Positions 32,253 through 43,567 of a stretch of DNA of 64,000 nt are shown here, piece by piece (the first letter of the stretch is position 1; each line of letters starts with the position of its first letter). The stretch is from Apiospora phragmitis. Taxonomy: Eukaryota; Ascomycota; Sordariomycetes; Amphisphaeriales; Apiosporaceae. Below the pieces are notes generated by a model. That model was not told the DNA's origin and ran no database searches. It saw only the letters and a list, made by a program, of their open reading frames with translations. The stretch covers positions 5,270,001 through 5,334,000 of the forward strand of contig JAQQWL010000002.1 of the NCBI GenBank assembly GCA_038363925.1, in the 5' to 3' direction. The position numbers and the translations under genes are program-made.

Positions 32253-34213
32253 GGTGATGGACAGGGCAGTGCCTCTCAATAGCAGATTTGAGTCAAGTAT
32301 GCAAGAATGGCCGGGTGGGAATGAGGACCGCGGACGGTATATTGTAGGTAGGGGTAGAATGAAGCGAAAAAGAATTAGATAGATCAACTGTATTCGTCAG
32401 TTGAAGAGATATTCGTCAATTATATGATCCCTCTGTTTTTCTGTAAGACGGCCTCGGGCACAGCAGTAGGATCAACTTCTGAGGTAAGCTTGAATCAAAC
32501 TGGGTATGAGAGGAAGAGGCGAAGGTGGGAGGAAACAGATCGTCCAGGCTTGACGAGAAGAGAGCCCAAGGTCTAATAAGAAGCAGCGCCAAGATATCCG
32601 GGACACTTGGGCTTTTGCCGCTTGGCTGCCTTGGATGTGCGACAAGGGGAGCAGGCAGAGCAAAGTCAGAAGGGGATTGGCTTCATTCACCTGCAGGGCA
32701 AGCCAGCCGTGTATGAGCGGGTTTATTGTTTTATTGCCTTTCGCGGGGGGGTTGGCTGTGATACGCCTGATGCAGTCAGGGAGTTAGTATGGAAGAGGCA
32801 ATAGTCGAGGTACGGGTACGACCAGAACGCAGGATGACTTGTTCACATGGCCCTTTCTGCTGGCGCCCTGGGCGAATCTAGGGCGGCACAGGGCCATGCA
32901 ATGCTCACCATGCGTCGTGCAGCCTGTTCGGATGGTACGGAAAAGCAGCTCTCATACGCTGCTTCGAGCATGACGGAGGGGGATTGCGTGGGATGGGTGA
33001 GATTGGACGTGTACGTACGGTGTATGGCGGGGTGGTCACGATGCCGTAATGGGATGTGGCGTCAAGATCAAGATCAAGATCAAGCGAACAGAGGAAACAA
33101 AGTATAAAAGAGTCTGGACCGGGTCTGTACAACCCGCTCAAACGATTGAGGGCTCTTGTTCGGTTCGGTTCAGCCTTACGAGGAAATGTTTACAATGTTC
33201 GTCGGCGCCAGTCCCAATATCTGGTCAGGTGTGTTGGAGTACATGAGCTTTTGGTCGCGGGGAAAGCTCGTCTACCCTAGTCGAAGAGTCGAGACCAATT
33301 AGCTTCGATGCATCCTGCCCCGCCTCTCCCTAAAATCAAACCTGATGAAGGGAGCCATCAATCAATACATACGAACTTCAACTACATGCTCAGATAGATT
33401 GAAATCAGTCACGGAATAGAAAGCTGATGGGCGACTGCATCCACTGAAGCAAGGAGAAATACCAAAAGATCAATGCCATGTGCCAAGAACATCATGGCCC
33501 CCCTGAGTTGTGACAAGACCTGCTGTCTCAAACCTACGCTCCCGCATCTGAGTCCAACCTGTGGAATGTTGAAGCCCGATTCGCCTGTTATTTGAGTGCG
33601 AGATGCGCAAAGGGCTTGGTGCAACTGTTTGGCCGTTCTTTCTAACCAGACGTTTGTTTTCCTTTTGCGACACGGAGGCATGTAGTGACTTCATTTGGAG
33701 GCCTTGGCATGCCAGGCCGGAAATGCCAGCGAGGAAGCCTGACTGACTGACTGACTGCACTGCAACTCTGCAATGCCGGTTGGCTGTTTGGCCTGGAAGA
33801 AGTCGATGTGCTGTTTCTGTTGTTTCTGCCGGGGCCAAGCCACTAAAACAAAACCGTGGTCCACTAAAATGTTGAAGCTTCAGAACGTCCGGGCCTCCCT
33901 TGTCACTTGTTGCTTATCTCGCTAAGACCACTCAACTCGTCCTCTGTAGGATCTGATCTAGGATGAGCTTTCGGTGAAAGACGTCAGGCAACAAAGTATC
34001 ACAGCCTATTCAGTTGTGGAAGTGTGTACTACGCGAAACCGAGATTTTAAGAAGCGACAGCAGCACAGCCGCAACAAGCAAGCTTGCGCAACCTCAGGCG
34101 GTTATGTCCTGTCTGGGCTTCTTGATGCGTCACTGAGTCCTTGCGCGCTGCGTACCTCCAGTGTGTGTGTCCTGATTCTTCTTCCCACGACATCTGCTTC
34201 TCTGCCTCCCAAG
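32253..34213. other. Gene-free interval between UNC-45-like and Tfb4 genes
   Basis: About 2 kb between divergently transcribed genes. I find no supported gene. Simple repeats: AAGATC units at about 33,062-33,084 and a GACT tetranucleotide repeat at about 33,740-33,757. Confidence 0.5.
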
Positions 34214-35382
34214 ATGAACCGCATCGACGCCTCGGACCACTACGAGGTCACGGCCACGGGCCAGACGCCCTCGCTGCTCACCATCGTCCTCGACACCAAC
34301 CCGCGCGCCTGGCAGGCCCTGAGCCCGACCCTGTCCATCTCCGCCGCCCTCGCCAACATCCTCGTTTTCGTCAACGCCCACCTCGCCTTCGGCAACGACA
34401 ACCAGGTCGCCATCCTCGCCGCCCACAGCCACCGTGCCGTCTGGCTCTACCAAAGCCCCCGAGCAGCAACTCCTCCAAAAAGAAGAAGACTGGCCCAGGC
34501 GGCGATGGAGACGTGGAAATGACGGGTGTGAACGGGAGTGGGAATCACCACAAAGCCACAACCCTCGGGACCTCAGCCAACAAGTACCCCCAATTCGCCG
34601 CCATCGAGTCCTCCATCCTCTCCTCCCTGCAATCCCTCATCGCCGAAACCGACGCGAGCGCCATCCCCTACACGACCCTCGTCGCCGGCGCCCTCACGAC
34701 GGCCCTCGCCTACATCAACAAAACAGCCCTGTCCTTCGCGCCCGCGAAGCCCTCATCGTCCGACCCCAACTCGACTGGGAACAGCAACACCGCCGGCAAC
34801 GGCGGCGCCGCCGCCGTCGTAGCCGGCGCCCAACAAGCCCCGACCCTGCACGCCCGGATCCTCGTCCTCTCCGTCTCGGACTCGGAGCCGGCCCAGTACA
34901 TCGCGACCATGAACGCCGTCTTCGCCGCCGCGCACGCGCGGATCCCCATCGACACTTTGTCCCTATCCCCGCACGCCTCGCCCACCTTCCTGCAGCAAGC
35001 CGCCTTCATCACGGGCGGCAGCTACGTCGCCGCGAGCCTGAACCCGCGCGGCCTGCTGACCTACCTCATGCTGGGCTTCCTGCCCGACGCCGAGGCCCGC
35101 GCCCACCTACTCCAAGCGACCCAGGATCGCGTCGACTTCCGTGCCGCCTGCTTCTGCCACCGCGCCGTCGTCGACACGGGCTTCGTCTGCAGCGTCTGCC
35201 TCTCCATCTTCTGCGAGGTCCCGCCCGGCGGCGCCGGCTGCCTGACCTGCGGCACCCAGCTCGCCCTCGGCAACTACGGCCAAAAGCCCGCCGTCGTGCT
35301 GCGGAAGAAGAAGAAGAAGAAGATCAACGGCGTCGGCGGCCGCGAGGAGACGGGCAGCGCCACCGGCACTCCGGTACCTTGA
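34214..35382 (+). CDS. tfb4: TFIIH subunit Tfb4 (p34), one frame break
   Basis: About 389 residues from the ATG at 34214 (MNRIDASDHYEVTATGQTPS). The N-terminal von Willebrand A-like fold starts SLLTIVLDTNPRAWQAL and continues ILVFVNAHLAFGNDNQVAIL. The C-terminal C4 zinc site is FCHRAVVDTGFVCSVCLSIF then GCLTCGTQL. Tfb4 is part of the TFIIH core for transcription start and nucleotide-excision repair. The frame is broken after RAVWLYQS, where one base is missing in the C run at 34456-34460. Coding then resumes one base back (SSNSSKKKKTGPGGDGDVEM), with a low-complexity insert of Gly/Asn/Ala. Because TFIIH is essential, this break is almost certainly a sequence error. Confidence 0.88.
34456..34460 (+). 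other. Frame break in Tfb4 (C run, one base short)
   Basis: The Tfb4 reading moves back one frame across this C run, with no splice signals nearby. Confidence 0.7.
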
Positions 35383-36044
35383 GGGCGGGCAAGGGGCAAC
35401 ACACATTGTATTGGATCATTTGCGTTGCAGGATACACACAGAGACTAAGCAGGCATAAGGATTGGGTTTCATCAGGTTCCGGCGTTTCAGGGAGAGAAAG
35501 CATTTCTAGGATTCAGCATGGCATTTTCATCATTTGCTGTTTAGCACTGCACTGGGATAAGAGAATAGAGGGAATAAGAAGAAGAATTCATGCTAGGAAT
35601 ACTGGTCTATGGTTTTTATCTAGTGAGGCCTCGATGCTGTGGACCGTGGCAGGTCCTTGCTCAACCATTAGGTGCAGTCTGAAGGCTCGATAAAAGGTCT
35701 CATCATCTGTCCTATCCAGTATTTGCCCTCTTAACCGACTGCCCAAGTACCAACCAGTGTCACCCGACAAGCCCTATAGGCAAACCTCGCAGCTGGAGAT
35801 GCTTGGGCCATGGAAGATCATCCCGCATGAAATAGGTAAACGAACAACAAGAAGGGTGACAAAAATAAAATCTAGGGTATCAAGTTCAACGCCGAGAATG
35901 CGGAATGGAACAGTTTCGTCGTAGAAGGATCGGTGAGGAAGTCAAGACTAATCAGGACTTCGCGGGCAGAGTAGAGGTGTTCCTTGCATGCAACCTGAGC
36001 AAAGTCCACTTCTGCAAGACAGAAAAGAAATATGACAAACTCCA
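35383..36044. other. Convergent intergenic region
   Basis: Holds the 3' ends of Tfb4 and of the leftward taspase-like gene. No gene seen. Confidence 0.5.
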
Positions 36045-38053
36045 TCAATCTACCGAAATCTTCCTTCCTCCTTGAGCGACCCTAGAGCTACCTTCGGGAA
36101 GTCGGCTCATGACGCAGTATGGTTCGCGGTCACGACTGCTCATACTCGCCAGAGCAAAGCTGTCGGTGTTGTGCGCAAAGTACAGGTAGTAGCCCTTGGG
36201 GGCTTTCTTGACGGACATGACCCCGATGGCACCGGCGCTAGTCGAGTATTTGACGCCGGGGTGCTGTTGGAAGTCATTAACTACGAACCCCTGGAGAATG
36301 GCACTCTCATCGTCTTCCGGGACATCGACCCCACTAGGCCCTCGTCTGGTTCCGTGATAGAGTCGTTCAGCACATTTTTGGGCTGCCATGGTCGTGGCCA
36401 TGTGCTCGCCGGTGCCGCTGGTCACAGAAGCCACCGTGATGCCGTCCGGGTCGTCCTCGCTGACGGGAACAATAGCGGTGCCGATGCCGACAAGGGCGGC
36501 TGGGCCGACACGGCCTCGGAACTTCATGCCAATGCCACCAGAAGAAGAGGCAGCGGCCATGAATCCATTTTGATCAATAGCTATGGCTCCGACCGTGTCG
36601 GTAATGTGGTCATCTTGGAGTGCAGCATCGACGTTATTGGAAGGCTCGGCGGGTTGGTCTTGGTCCGTCGCCCTTGTACCTCCAAGTAGGGAGAATGTTG
36701 ACTGACGCAGTGGAGAGTTGCAGCCATCGTCGACGTCCATTCTGTCGTCATACTGGCCATCGGAATTTTCTGAAGTATTGCTATCATGGGTTATGAACCG
36801 CGGTCGCTTGTTGACAGACACATCCACGGCTGACTGGCTGGGAAGCACGAGTTTCGGCGCTGCTGTGGAACCAAGGAGATGGAGATTCAGGACACCGCGT
36901 TCCTTTGGCAAGTGTCGAGAAGAGCTGGGTAGAGGAGATTGGGGGTTCGAGGCGCTTTTAGGAGAGGGCGAGTTTCCATTCTCCGAAGGCGTGCTAGGCT
37001 GACCCGGAGAGTCCGGTTGCCCCTCGTTCCACATTCCTGTCATGATGGCATTGGTGTGGTCGCGCAGGTCCTTCTTGTTGTTGCGGGCACTGATCTGCTC
37101 GGAGGGGGCTTCTCGCCCAGCTTGGCCCGCTTAAGATCCTCCCTCCAACGGCTGTAGCGATCCAGAGCATTGCGCGATATGAGGAGCTCGTTGGGCACAA
37201 TAGGCATTTTCTTCTCCCAGGCAAAGTCCTTGGCGCCATTGCCGACCAGAAGATTGGGAGGAACTCGTCGCAGAGAGAGGGGCTCGTTGCTGCTGTCGAG
37301 TATCAGCTTGGCCAGGCTCACTGGGTTCTTGATATCTGGGAGATGCGTCTGTCAGCTTGATGCAACAATGCGAGTCGAAAATTTATTTCTTACTGGGGAC
37401 AGCACCGCAAGCGCCGCTGCGGCCGTAGTGGTCAACAACAGTAGCATCACACTCGACCGTTCCATCTATGGACAGATTGCTGCCATAGCCTGCGTTGGTA
37501 ATCTCCTTGTCCTCGAGGATTCTGATGGCTGCTTCAACCGCATCGGTAGCCGAAAGGCCACTCTTGAGAGCGATCATGCCGGTACGCGCAGCACTGGGGT
37601 TGTCAGTATAAGCTTGATCCGTCACGTTGGGGTAGTAATCGCCACTCACTCGCTACAAGCTTGTAGATGCATGCGTTCATTGGCAGTACTGTGGTAGCCA
37701 GCCCCAGCGTGGATGAAGATGGCGGAAACAGGCGGCTTCCAGCGTCTACCTTTGCGATCTGCTCCACCGTCCAGCCAGGCTGCCAATGCTGGATCTGAGA
37801 CGGGCGTAGCATTGTGCCATGCAGGTACTTCAGTGCCTTCTTGGAAGATGTCGGTCTTAAATTCATCGTTAGGATCTAAGTCAAACTCCCCGTCATAGCT
37901 CATGGTGGAAGGACTACTAACCCGTTGCGAGCGAGTTGGCTGAGAATATTCAGGTTTGTCTTGCCCGAGCTTTCTCTTGCCGGAGTGGTAGGAATGGTTG
38001 TTCATTTGCCCACCTTCCTGTGGAAGGTGTCGCTTGCTGTCTTGGTCAGACAT
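36045..38053 (-). CDS. Taspase-like threonine protease (asparaginase 2 family), one frame break
   Basis: Exons 38053-37650, 37593-37394 and 37335-36045 (introns of 56 and 58 bases) give about 631 residues. The N-terminal nucleophile hydrolase starts after a polar extension of about 115 residues with SAIFIHAGAGYHS. It continues with AARTGMIALKSG, SATDAVEAAIRILED, NAGYGSNLSIDG, DATVVDHYGRSGACGAVP and NPVSLAKLI. The expected self-cleavage site is DTVGAIA, with the catalytic Thr codon near 36,595. Downstream are SSGGIGMKFRGRVGPAALVG and TSGTGEHM. Taspase-1 cleaves after Asp in regulators; the fungal substrate is unknown. A base is missing in the run of five G at 37104-37108 (C run on the coding strand), after KLGEKP. 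A Ser/Pro-rich insert of about 130 residues lies between that point and the catalytic Thr. Confidence 0.83.
37104..37108 (-). other. Frame break in taspase-like gene (C run on coding strand, one base short)
   Basis: After RAKLGEKP the expected continuation SEQISARNNKKDL, leading into the rest of the protein, is one frame over. There is no intron signal between. Confidence 0.7.
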
Positions 38054-39650
38054 GGAGATGATTGCCCGTGTTGGCCTTGCTGTTTGCAAACCCGCTTTGT
38101 GTGGTCAAGAGATGGGGAAACCCAGGAGTTGTATTGTGTTTCGGGGTCTCAGGGATTTCCTTTGCATCTGTTGGCGGCGTGGAGTACACGACTGGTCAAG
38201 CAATATGGTCGTTCCACTTGGGACTAGGTTATTGCATGTCAGAAGTGTATCGTCTTGGAATGGTACCCAGCATGTGTAGGTGCAGAAGTTGAGGATTTGT
38301 GCCTGTTTGTGGGGATCGGCGTGGTGGGTCGCCAACCGAGACGACGACGAGGAGGTTGAAGAGAAGGTGGTAGCTGGGAAGTTCCAGATCTTGGAGGAAT
38401 AACTGTACTGGAGCGGTGGACGAGAGCCTACTGTAGCAGAGCTTCCTTGGTCTTGCTCGGCACTTGGTCGAGGGGTTGATGACGGAGTCGACGATAGTAC
38501 CAGAGCTGCTGGTAACAATAACCCAAAAGCCTGGGACTCGAGCCTTGGGTCAGAGGTTGTTAATGGGTCCCCGGCGGTATAGTGTTGGATCGGGAGCCGG
38601 AAAAGAGCTGGACCAGGTCGCCCCTTTCGTCGTAGATGGACAACAAAGACCGGAACTTCAGGATATCGTCGCCCATTCACTCAACAGAAGAAGAGAAGTG
38701 AGTTGAATTTGGAGATGACGGTGCAAGCCATGCACTGGCAAAGATGAGACCTCTATAATAATGCTGTGTAAAGGCCTTGATGACTAGAAATGCTGCGGCG
38801 GAGAGTGCCCAATGGGTATAACGATATGGGCCAACTCCGGGATGGAGTTGATGATGGAGGAAGAACAGAGGTTGACAGAGATTCAGGACCAAATGGGATG
38901 ACCTCAGTGCTCAGCCTCGGCTGGATGAATCAGAGTCAAGTCAGTCGGGTGTGGCTTCCTTCCTTCCTTTACCTGGTTTTACTTGGTGTTTCTGCGGTGG
39001 ACGTTGAATGTAGTGCCTTCCTTGGAGGTTTCTACAAGACTCTCGACGCCATCATTATGCCCAGCACTGTTTCACCATATACCCATCTATCTAGCAGACA
39101 AAGGGCGTTACTACTTGCAATCTTCTTCATGAAAGTTTCGGATTCTAACATGTCGCCATAGCTCAAGTGCGCAAACTCACAGGTGATGATATATGATCGA
39201 AAGCTAAGCTGTTGTTGCCTGCTTGCATCCCATTGAGCTTCGTCGTCAGGATGCACAGCAATTGACCTCTTAGCTAAGCTCAGTAATCTTGGTGGGGCAA
39301 AGCATTGATCCCAGCTCTTTGGGCAGCTCACCTGCCACTGTCAGTGGGTGCAGAGCTCTCAGGCTCTGGCTGGAGAAATGAACCCCACCAAAGTACCAGC
39401 CACACATTTACAGTGGTCTCTGCCTAGCACCGCACCGCCACAACCCCCTACATCACAGCCCGAACGACAAGCTGCCGCTACTCCCTGCAACTCTTGGTGA
39501 TAGGCAACGTAATTATTCCCAGTGTTGGGAGAGCACCACGACACCCGCTTCCCAACTACCCCCCGAAAAGTCGACCACCTCGCCGCGCCCAACACCTCCA
39601 AACACTCTCCAATTGCCTTTCAATCAGCGGGTGCTGTATCCTCCTCCAAA
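38054..39650. other. Gene-free interval between taspase-like gene and Arp3
   Basis: About 1.6 kb between divergent genes. A leftward open frame of about 190 codons (38105-38680) is Ser/Pro-rich without recognisable features, and I regard it as 5' leader or chance. The final 250 bases are C-rich and A-rich, as in a fungal actin-family promoter. Confidence 0.45.
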
Positions 39651-41431
39651 ATGGCGAACCAAACGCCGGCCGTTGTCATGGACAAGTACGTTCGCCCTTC
39701 ACCTCCCAACCCCGCAATCCCGACAGCGACGGCCAAGCTGGAATCCCGTGTATTTGCTGACTTGATTTTCGAACCATAGCGGTACGGGCTTTTCGAAGCT
39801 TGGTACGATTTTCTCCCATCCGACCACCACTCCCTTGCGCATGTCCCTCTTACTTACCTTGCGCCCTGGGCGTCTCTAGGTTTCGCCGGTAACGACTCTC
39901 CCTCCTTCGTCTTCCCGACCGCCATCGCAACGAAAGGTGCCGCAGGCGGTGGCGGCGGTACCGGCTCTGGTCGACCCGCCGTCGTGAACAAGCCCACTTT
40001 CTTGACGGGAGGCGCCGGCCCTGCTGGCCATCTGTCGGGCAAGCGAGGAACCGAGGATCTCGACTTCTTCATTGGCGACGAGGCCATCGCGGCTTCAGGA
40101 GGACCAGGTAAGAGCCAGGAGCCAGCTGCCAATTGAGAGCAGATACAAGAACAAGTGCTGAACCAAAACGCGCCCAGGATACGGATTACACTACCCCATC
40201 CGTCACGGTCAAATAGAAAACTGGGTATGGGCTCCTCGAGAATGAACGGGCTGGAACAGACAACTGATGCCGGGATAGGATCACATGGAGCGCTTTTGGT
40301 CAAACTCCATCTTCAAGTACCTGCGAGTCGAGCCTGAAGACCACTACTTCCTACTGACGGAGCCTGTAAGTTGAGCTCCCATTACCCCTTGGGGCAGTCC
40401 AATCAAACCTACAGATGCCCGATCGAGCAAAGGCACCCCTGAGGTACTGACAAGCCGCCCCACAGCCTCTGAACCCTCCCGAGAACCGAGAAAACACGGC
40501 CGAGATTTTCTTCGAGTCTTTCAACTGCGCCGGTCTCTACATTGCCGTCCAGGCCGTCCTTGCCCTTGCTGCCTCGTGGACGTCAGCAAAGGTGTCGGAT
40601 CGCTCGCTCACCGGTACCGTCATCGATTCGGGTGATGGTGTCACCCACGTCATCCCCGTCGCCGAGGGTTATGTCATCGGCTCCTCGATAAAGTCCATTC
40701 CCATCGCCGGTCGAGACATCACCTACTTCGTCCAGTCCCTGCTCCGCGACCGAGGCGAGGCCGACAGCTCCCTGAAGACGGCACAGGAGATCAAGGAGGA
40801 GCACTGCTACGTCTGCCCCGACATCGTCAAGGAGTTCTCCCGGTACGACCGCGACCCGACCAAATTCGTCAAGCACCTCGTCAGACAGCCCGGTGGCCGC
40901 GAGGTGTCTGTCGATGTCGGTTACGAGCGTTTCTTGGCGCCCGAGATCTTTTTCAACCCCGAAATCTACTCGTCCGATTTCCTGACCCCTCTGCCCGTGG
41001 TCGTGGACGGTGTCATCCAGCAGAGTCCTATCGATGTGCGTCGGGGTCTCTACAAGAACATTGTGTTGTCCGGTGGTAGCACGCTCTACAAGGACTTCGG
41101 CCGCCGATTACAACGAGACATCAAGCACCTGGTCGATGCCCGAATCCGGGCCAGCGAGGTTCGCAGTGGTGGCGCGCGGAGTGGCGGTTTGGAAGTGCAG
41201 GTCATTACACACAAGCGTCAAAGACACGGTCCCTGGTTCGGAGGTAGCTTGCTGGGACAGACGCCCGAGTTCCGCTCGTACTGCCACACGAAGGCTGAGG
41301 TTTGTCGCCCCATCTTTTTTCCTTTTTCTGTTGTTGGGAGCCACTTGCTAACACATGCGCGATAGTACCAAGAATATGGACCGAGTATCGTCAGAAGATT
41401 TGCCTTGCTTGGAGGTCCGGGTGGCTCTTAG
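39651..41431 (+). CDS. arp3: Actin-related protein 3 (Arp2/3 complex)
   Basis: Seven exons (39651-39685, 39780-39802, 39880-40107, 40178-40224, 40279-40365, 40466-41299, 41366-41431) splice in frame into 439 residues. The start reads [15 protein letters not shown], and the actin phosphate loop continues [18 protein letters not shown]. Other landmarks: [74 protein letters not shown] and the end [13 protein letters not shown]. Arp3 pairs with Arp2 to nucleate branched actin filaments at endocytic patches and hyphal tips. The intron-rich 5' half, with a 23-base second exon, is typical of fungal actin-family genes. All junctions use GT-AG, and the frame is intact. Confidence 0.95.
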
Positions 41432-42113
41432 ATTTCCCTTACTTTCACGGGCGAAAAGGTTTCTTAAAAACTTCATGTATAGGAGAAGCCAGTGGACAAT
41501 ACAACACCATGTTCAATTTACGACATTCAGCTGCCATGGGTGAGGCGAGTGTCGTACTTCGCCCTTTTTCTTTGTGCCTTTTGTGCCGATACGGACATTC
41601 ACAGCCAAAAAGTTGCAAGGCATCATATGTGACGCCAAAGTACATTCTAGAATACTCCAAGGAATTAGATACTTGCTGCTCGTAGTGCAGCCGTTTTCAG
41701 AGTGTCGCGTATCTCAGCGATTTCCGAACCCCTATCTGCCCCTTGTTCTCGTCGTAGATCTGACAGCGCAGCCAGCCAGCCCGAACTGTTTCTTGGCCAA
41801 AGCCCGAATCCAGTCCGAATCAGGGCAGTTGCCCAAACGGGAAGAGGAGTATGCAAGCAAGGTAGGGCGGGTTCGCCTTTCCGGAAACCAACACAGTGCC
41901 GCAGCGTGTGAGAGAGTGGTAGGTAAATCAGTATATAAGTAAAGTATATTGCCGTTGGAGTCGCAGACTAGTGTACATATGTGCTCTGCTCCCTTTTTCC
42001 TACCATTGCTTCGATCCTTATTAAATCCGTCAAATTTGCTCCCTACCGCCCTCTCCAATCTCCATCTATATACTCGGCCAGTCTTACCTGGCTTTCCCCG
42101 ACCCACGCATGAT
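41432..42113. other. Convergent intergenic region
   Basis: 3' ends of Arp3 and of the leftward secreted-protein gene. No gene seen. Confidence 0.5.
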
Positions 42114-43567
42114 TCACTCAGATGTGGTCGTCGTCTGAGGCTCCGCGGTGATGGTGGTGGTACCGCAAGGGCCCGTAGGGCACATGATGACAGAGGTGGT
42201 AACGTCGTCACCGTCGTCATCTCTGCGGGCAACATCACCCTCCTCATCATACTCATCATCATCCAAATCCTCATCGTCGTCGTCGTCGTCGGGGGCAGTG
42301 GCAGAAGTGGCAGAAGTGGCAGAAGTGGCAGAAGTGGCAGCAGCAGCCGCAGCAGCAGCCACGGAGCGCGCCACTTCAGCCCGCGCGTCCCGCTTCCGCC
42401 TGGCGAAGACGGCGCGGGCGGCGTTCTTGTTGGGGCAGGTCCCGGCCGCCTGGATGGGCGCGCAGATGCCGTAGTCGCAGCACCAGTTCAGGCTGCACGA
42501 GGTGCCGCTCGGACACTGCCCGTTGGTGGTGCACTGCGTGAAGGTGGAGCAGTCCATGCCGTTCGGGAAGGCGTAGCAGGTCGCGGCGCCGCTGGTGTCG
42601 TCGAGGCAGGCGCAGTAGTTGGCGGAGTCGTCCGGGCATTGCGAGTCGCCGAAGTTCCCGCAGTTTTGCGGCGGCGAGCAGGGGGACAGGGGCGGGGGCG
42701 TGAACGTGATCGTGGTTGTCTGCGTGACGGTGGAGGTGCTCCCGGGGAGGGTCTTGGTCGTGGCCGTGATGGACCAGCCTGTCCCAAGTTAGCCCAATCA
42801 TTCATCCACGTACCTCAAGAGGGGAGGGGGGGAGATGACATCTTTCTCTCTCTCCCTCCCCTTCTCCCTCTCTATATATACTCATATATAAGGAAAAATA
42901 GGAGCGGCGAGCAGTAGGTCTTACAGTTGCAAGCCGAGGAGTAATGGGGCGTGGCCCCAGCAAATGCCTCGGTGCAGAAGCTTGCGTAGTAGGGGACGCC
43001 GGTCGGGGCCGCTATTGGAGGTTGCATGATACGAAGCCCAGAAGATACGGGGGTGGGGGTGGTGGCGGCTACTCTCTTTCTTTGGGCATTGCCCGTTGCA
43101 GCCGTGATCGTTACGGTCATAGTCGTCGTCGTGGTCCTACGTCTCCTAGTTACATTTCACGCTGCCGGATATCAGGTATACGACCAACTTCTCGTTGCGG
43201 GGGATAAAGAGACACGGGGACGGGAGGTGAAGTAAAGAAGGTAATGCAAGATTGGGGGGTTGGACTTGGAAATGGGTCTGTTGTCTTACACTGGCGCAGG
43301 AGTATATGTCGTGAGCATGTATCTGGAGCAGTCGGCCATCCGAACGGATTGGCGTGGCATATCGGTATTGGTCCGGGTGCCCGTCACGGCTCGCGCGCAG
43401 TTGTCTGCGTAGCAGTAGTACGAGGTCGACGCGACCTGAACCCAGACCCCGGGGAAAGGCTTTCCGTCCTCATCCAAGGGGGGAGAGTCCGGATCTGCAG
43501 AGTTCGGGTCTGCGGCCATGACGGCCCCTGCCCCCGCGAGGATGGAGAGCGCTGACAAGTACCTCAT
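42114..43567 (-). CDS. Secreted cysteine-rich protein with Thr-rich linkers and acidic tail, unknown function
   Basis: Exons 43567-43290, 43145-42925 and 42778-42114 give 387 residues in frame. The signal peptide is MRYLSALSILAGAGAVMAA. The first domain has YYCYADNCARAV and ADCSRYML. A Thr-rich spacer (RRRTTTTTMTVTI) leads to a second cysteine patch, FCTEAF...SACNC. A third, dense patch follows: SPCSPPQNCGNFG, ANYCACLDD, CYAFPNGMDC and SCSLNWCCDYGICAP, about 18 cysteines over 85 residues. The C-terminus has a KRKRD-like basic site (ARRKRDARAE), an Ala/Ser/Thr repeat from a 9-base minisatellite, and a long run of Asp/Glu. I do not recognise the family. Cell-wall, lectin-like or effector-like roles are possible. 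Introns are supported by phase and consensus only. Confidence 0.68.
42297..42340 (-). repeat. 9-base minisatellite (Ser-Ala-Thr repeat)
   Basis: About five tandem copies of AGTGGCAGA encode Ser-Ala-Thr triplets in the tail of the secreted protein. It adjoins a TCG/TCC repeat encoding polyaspartate. Confidence 0.85.

Noticed and set aside
38105..38680. Leftward open frame of 191 codons upstream of the taspase gene
   Set aside because: Ser/Pro-rich without motifs; more likely 5' leader or chance. Could be reconsidered with transcript data.
41949..42917. Rightward open frame of 322 codons
   Set aside because: Antisense to the secreted cysteine-rich gene; it arises from its repeats.
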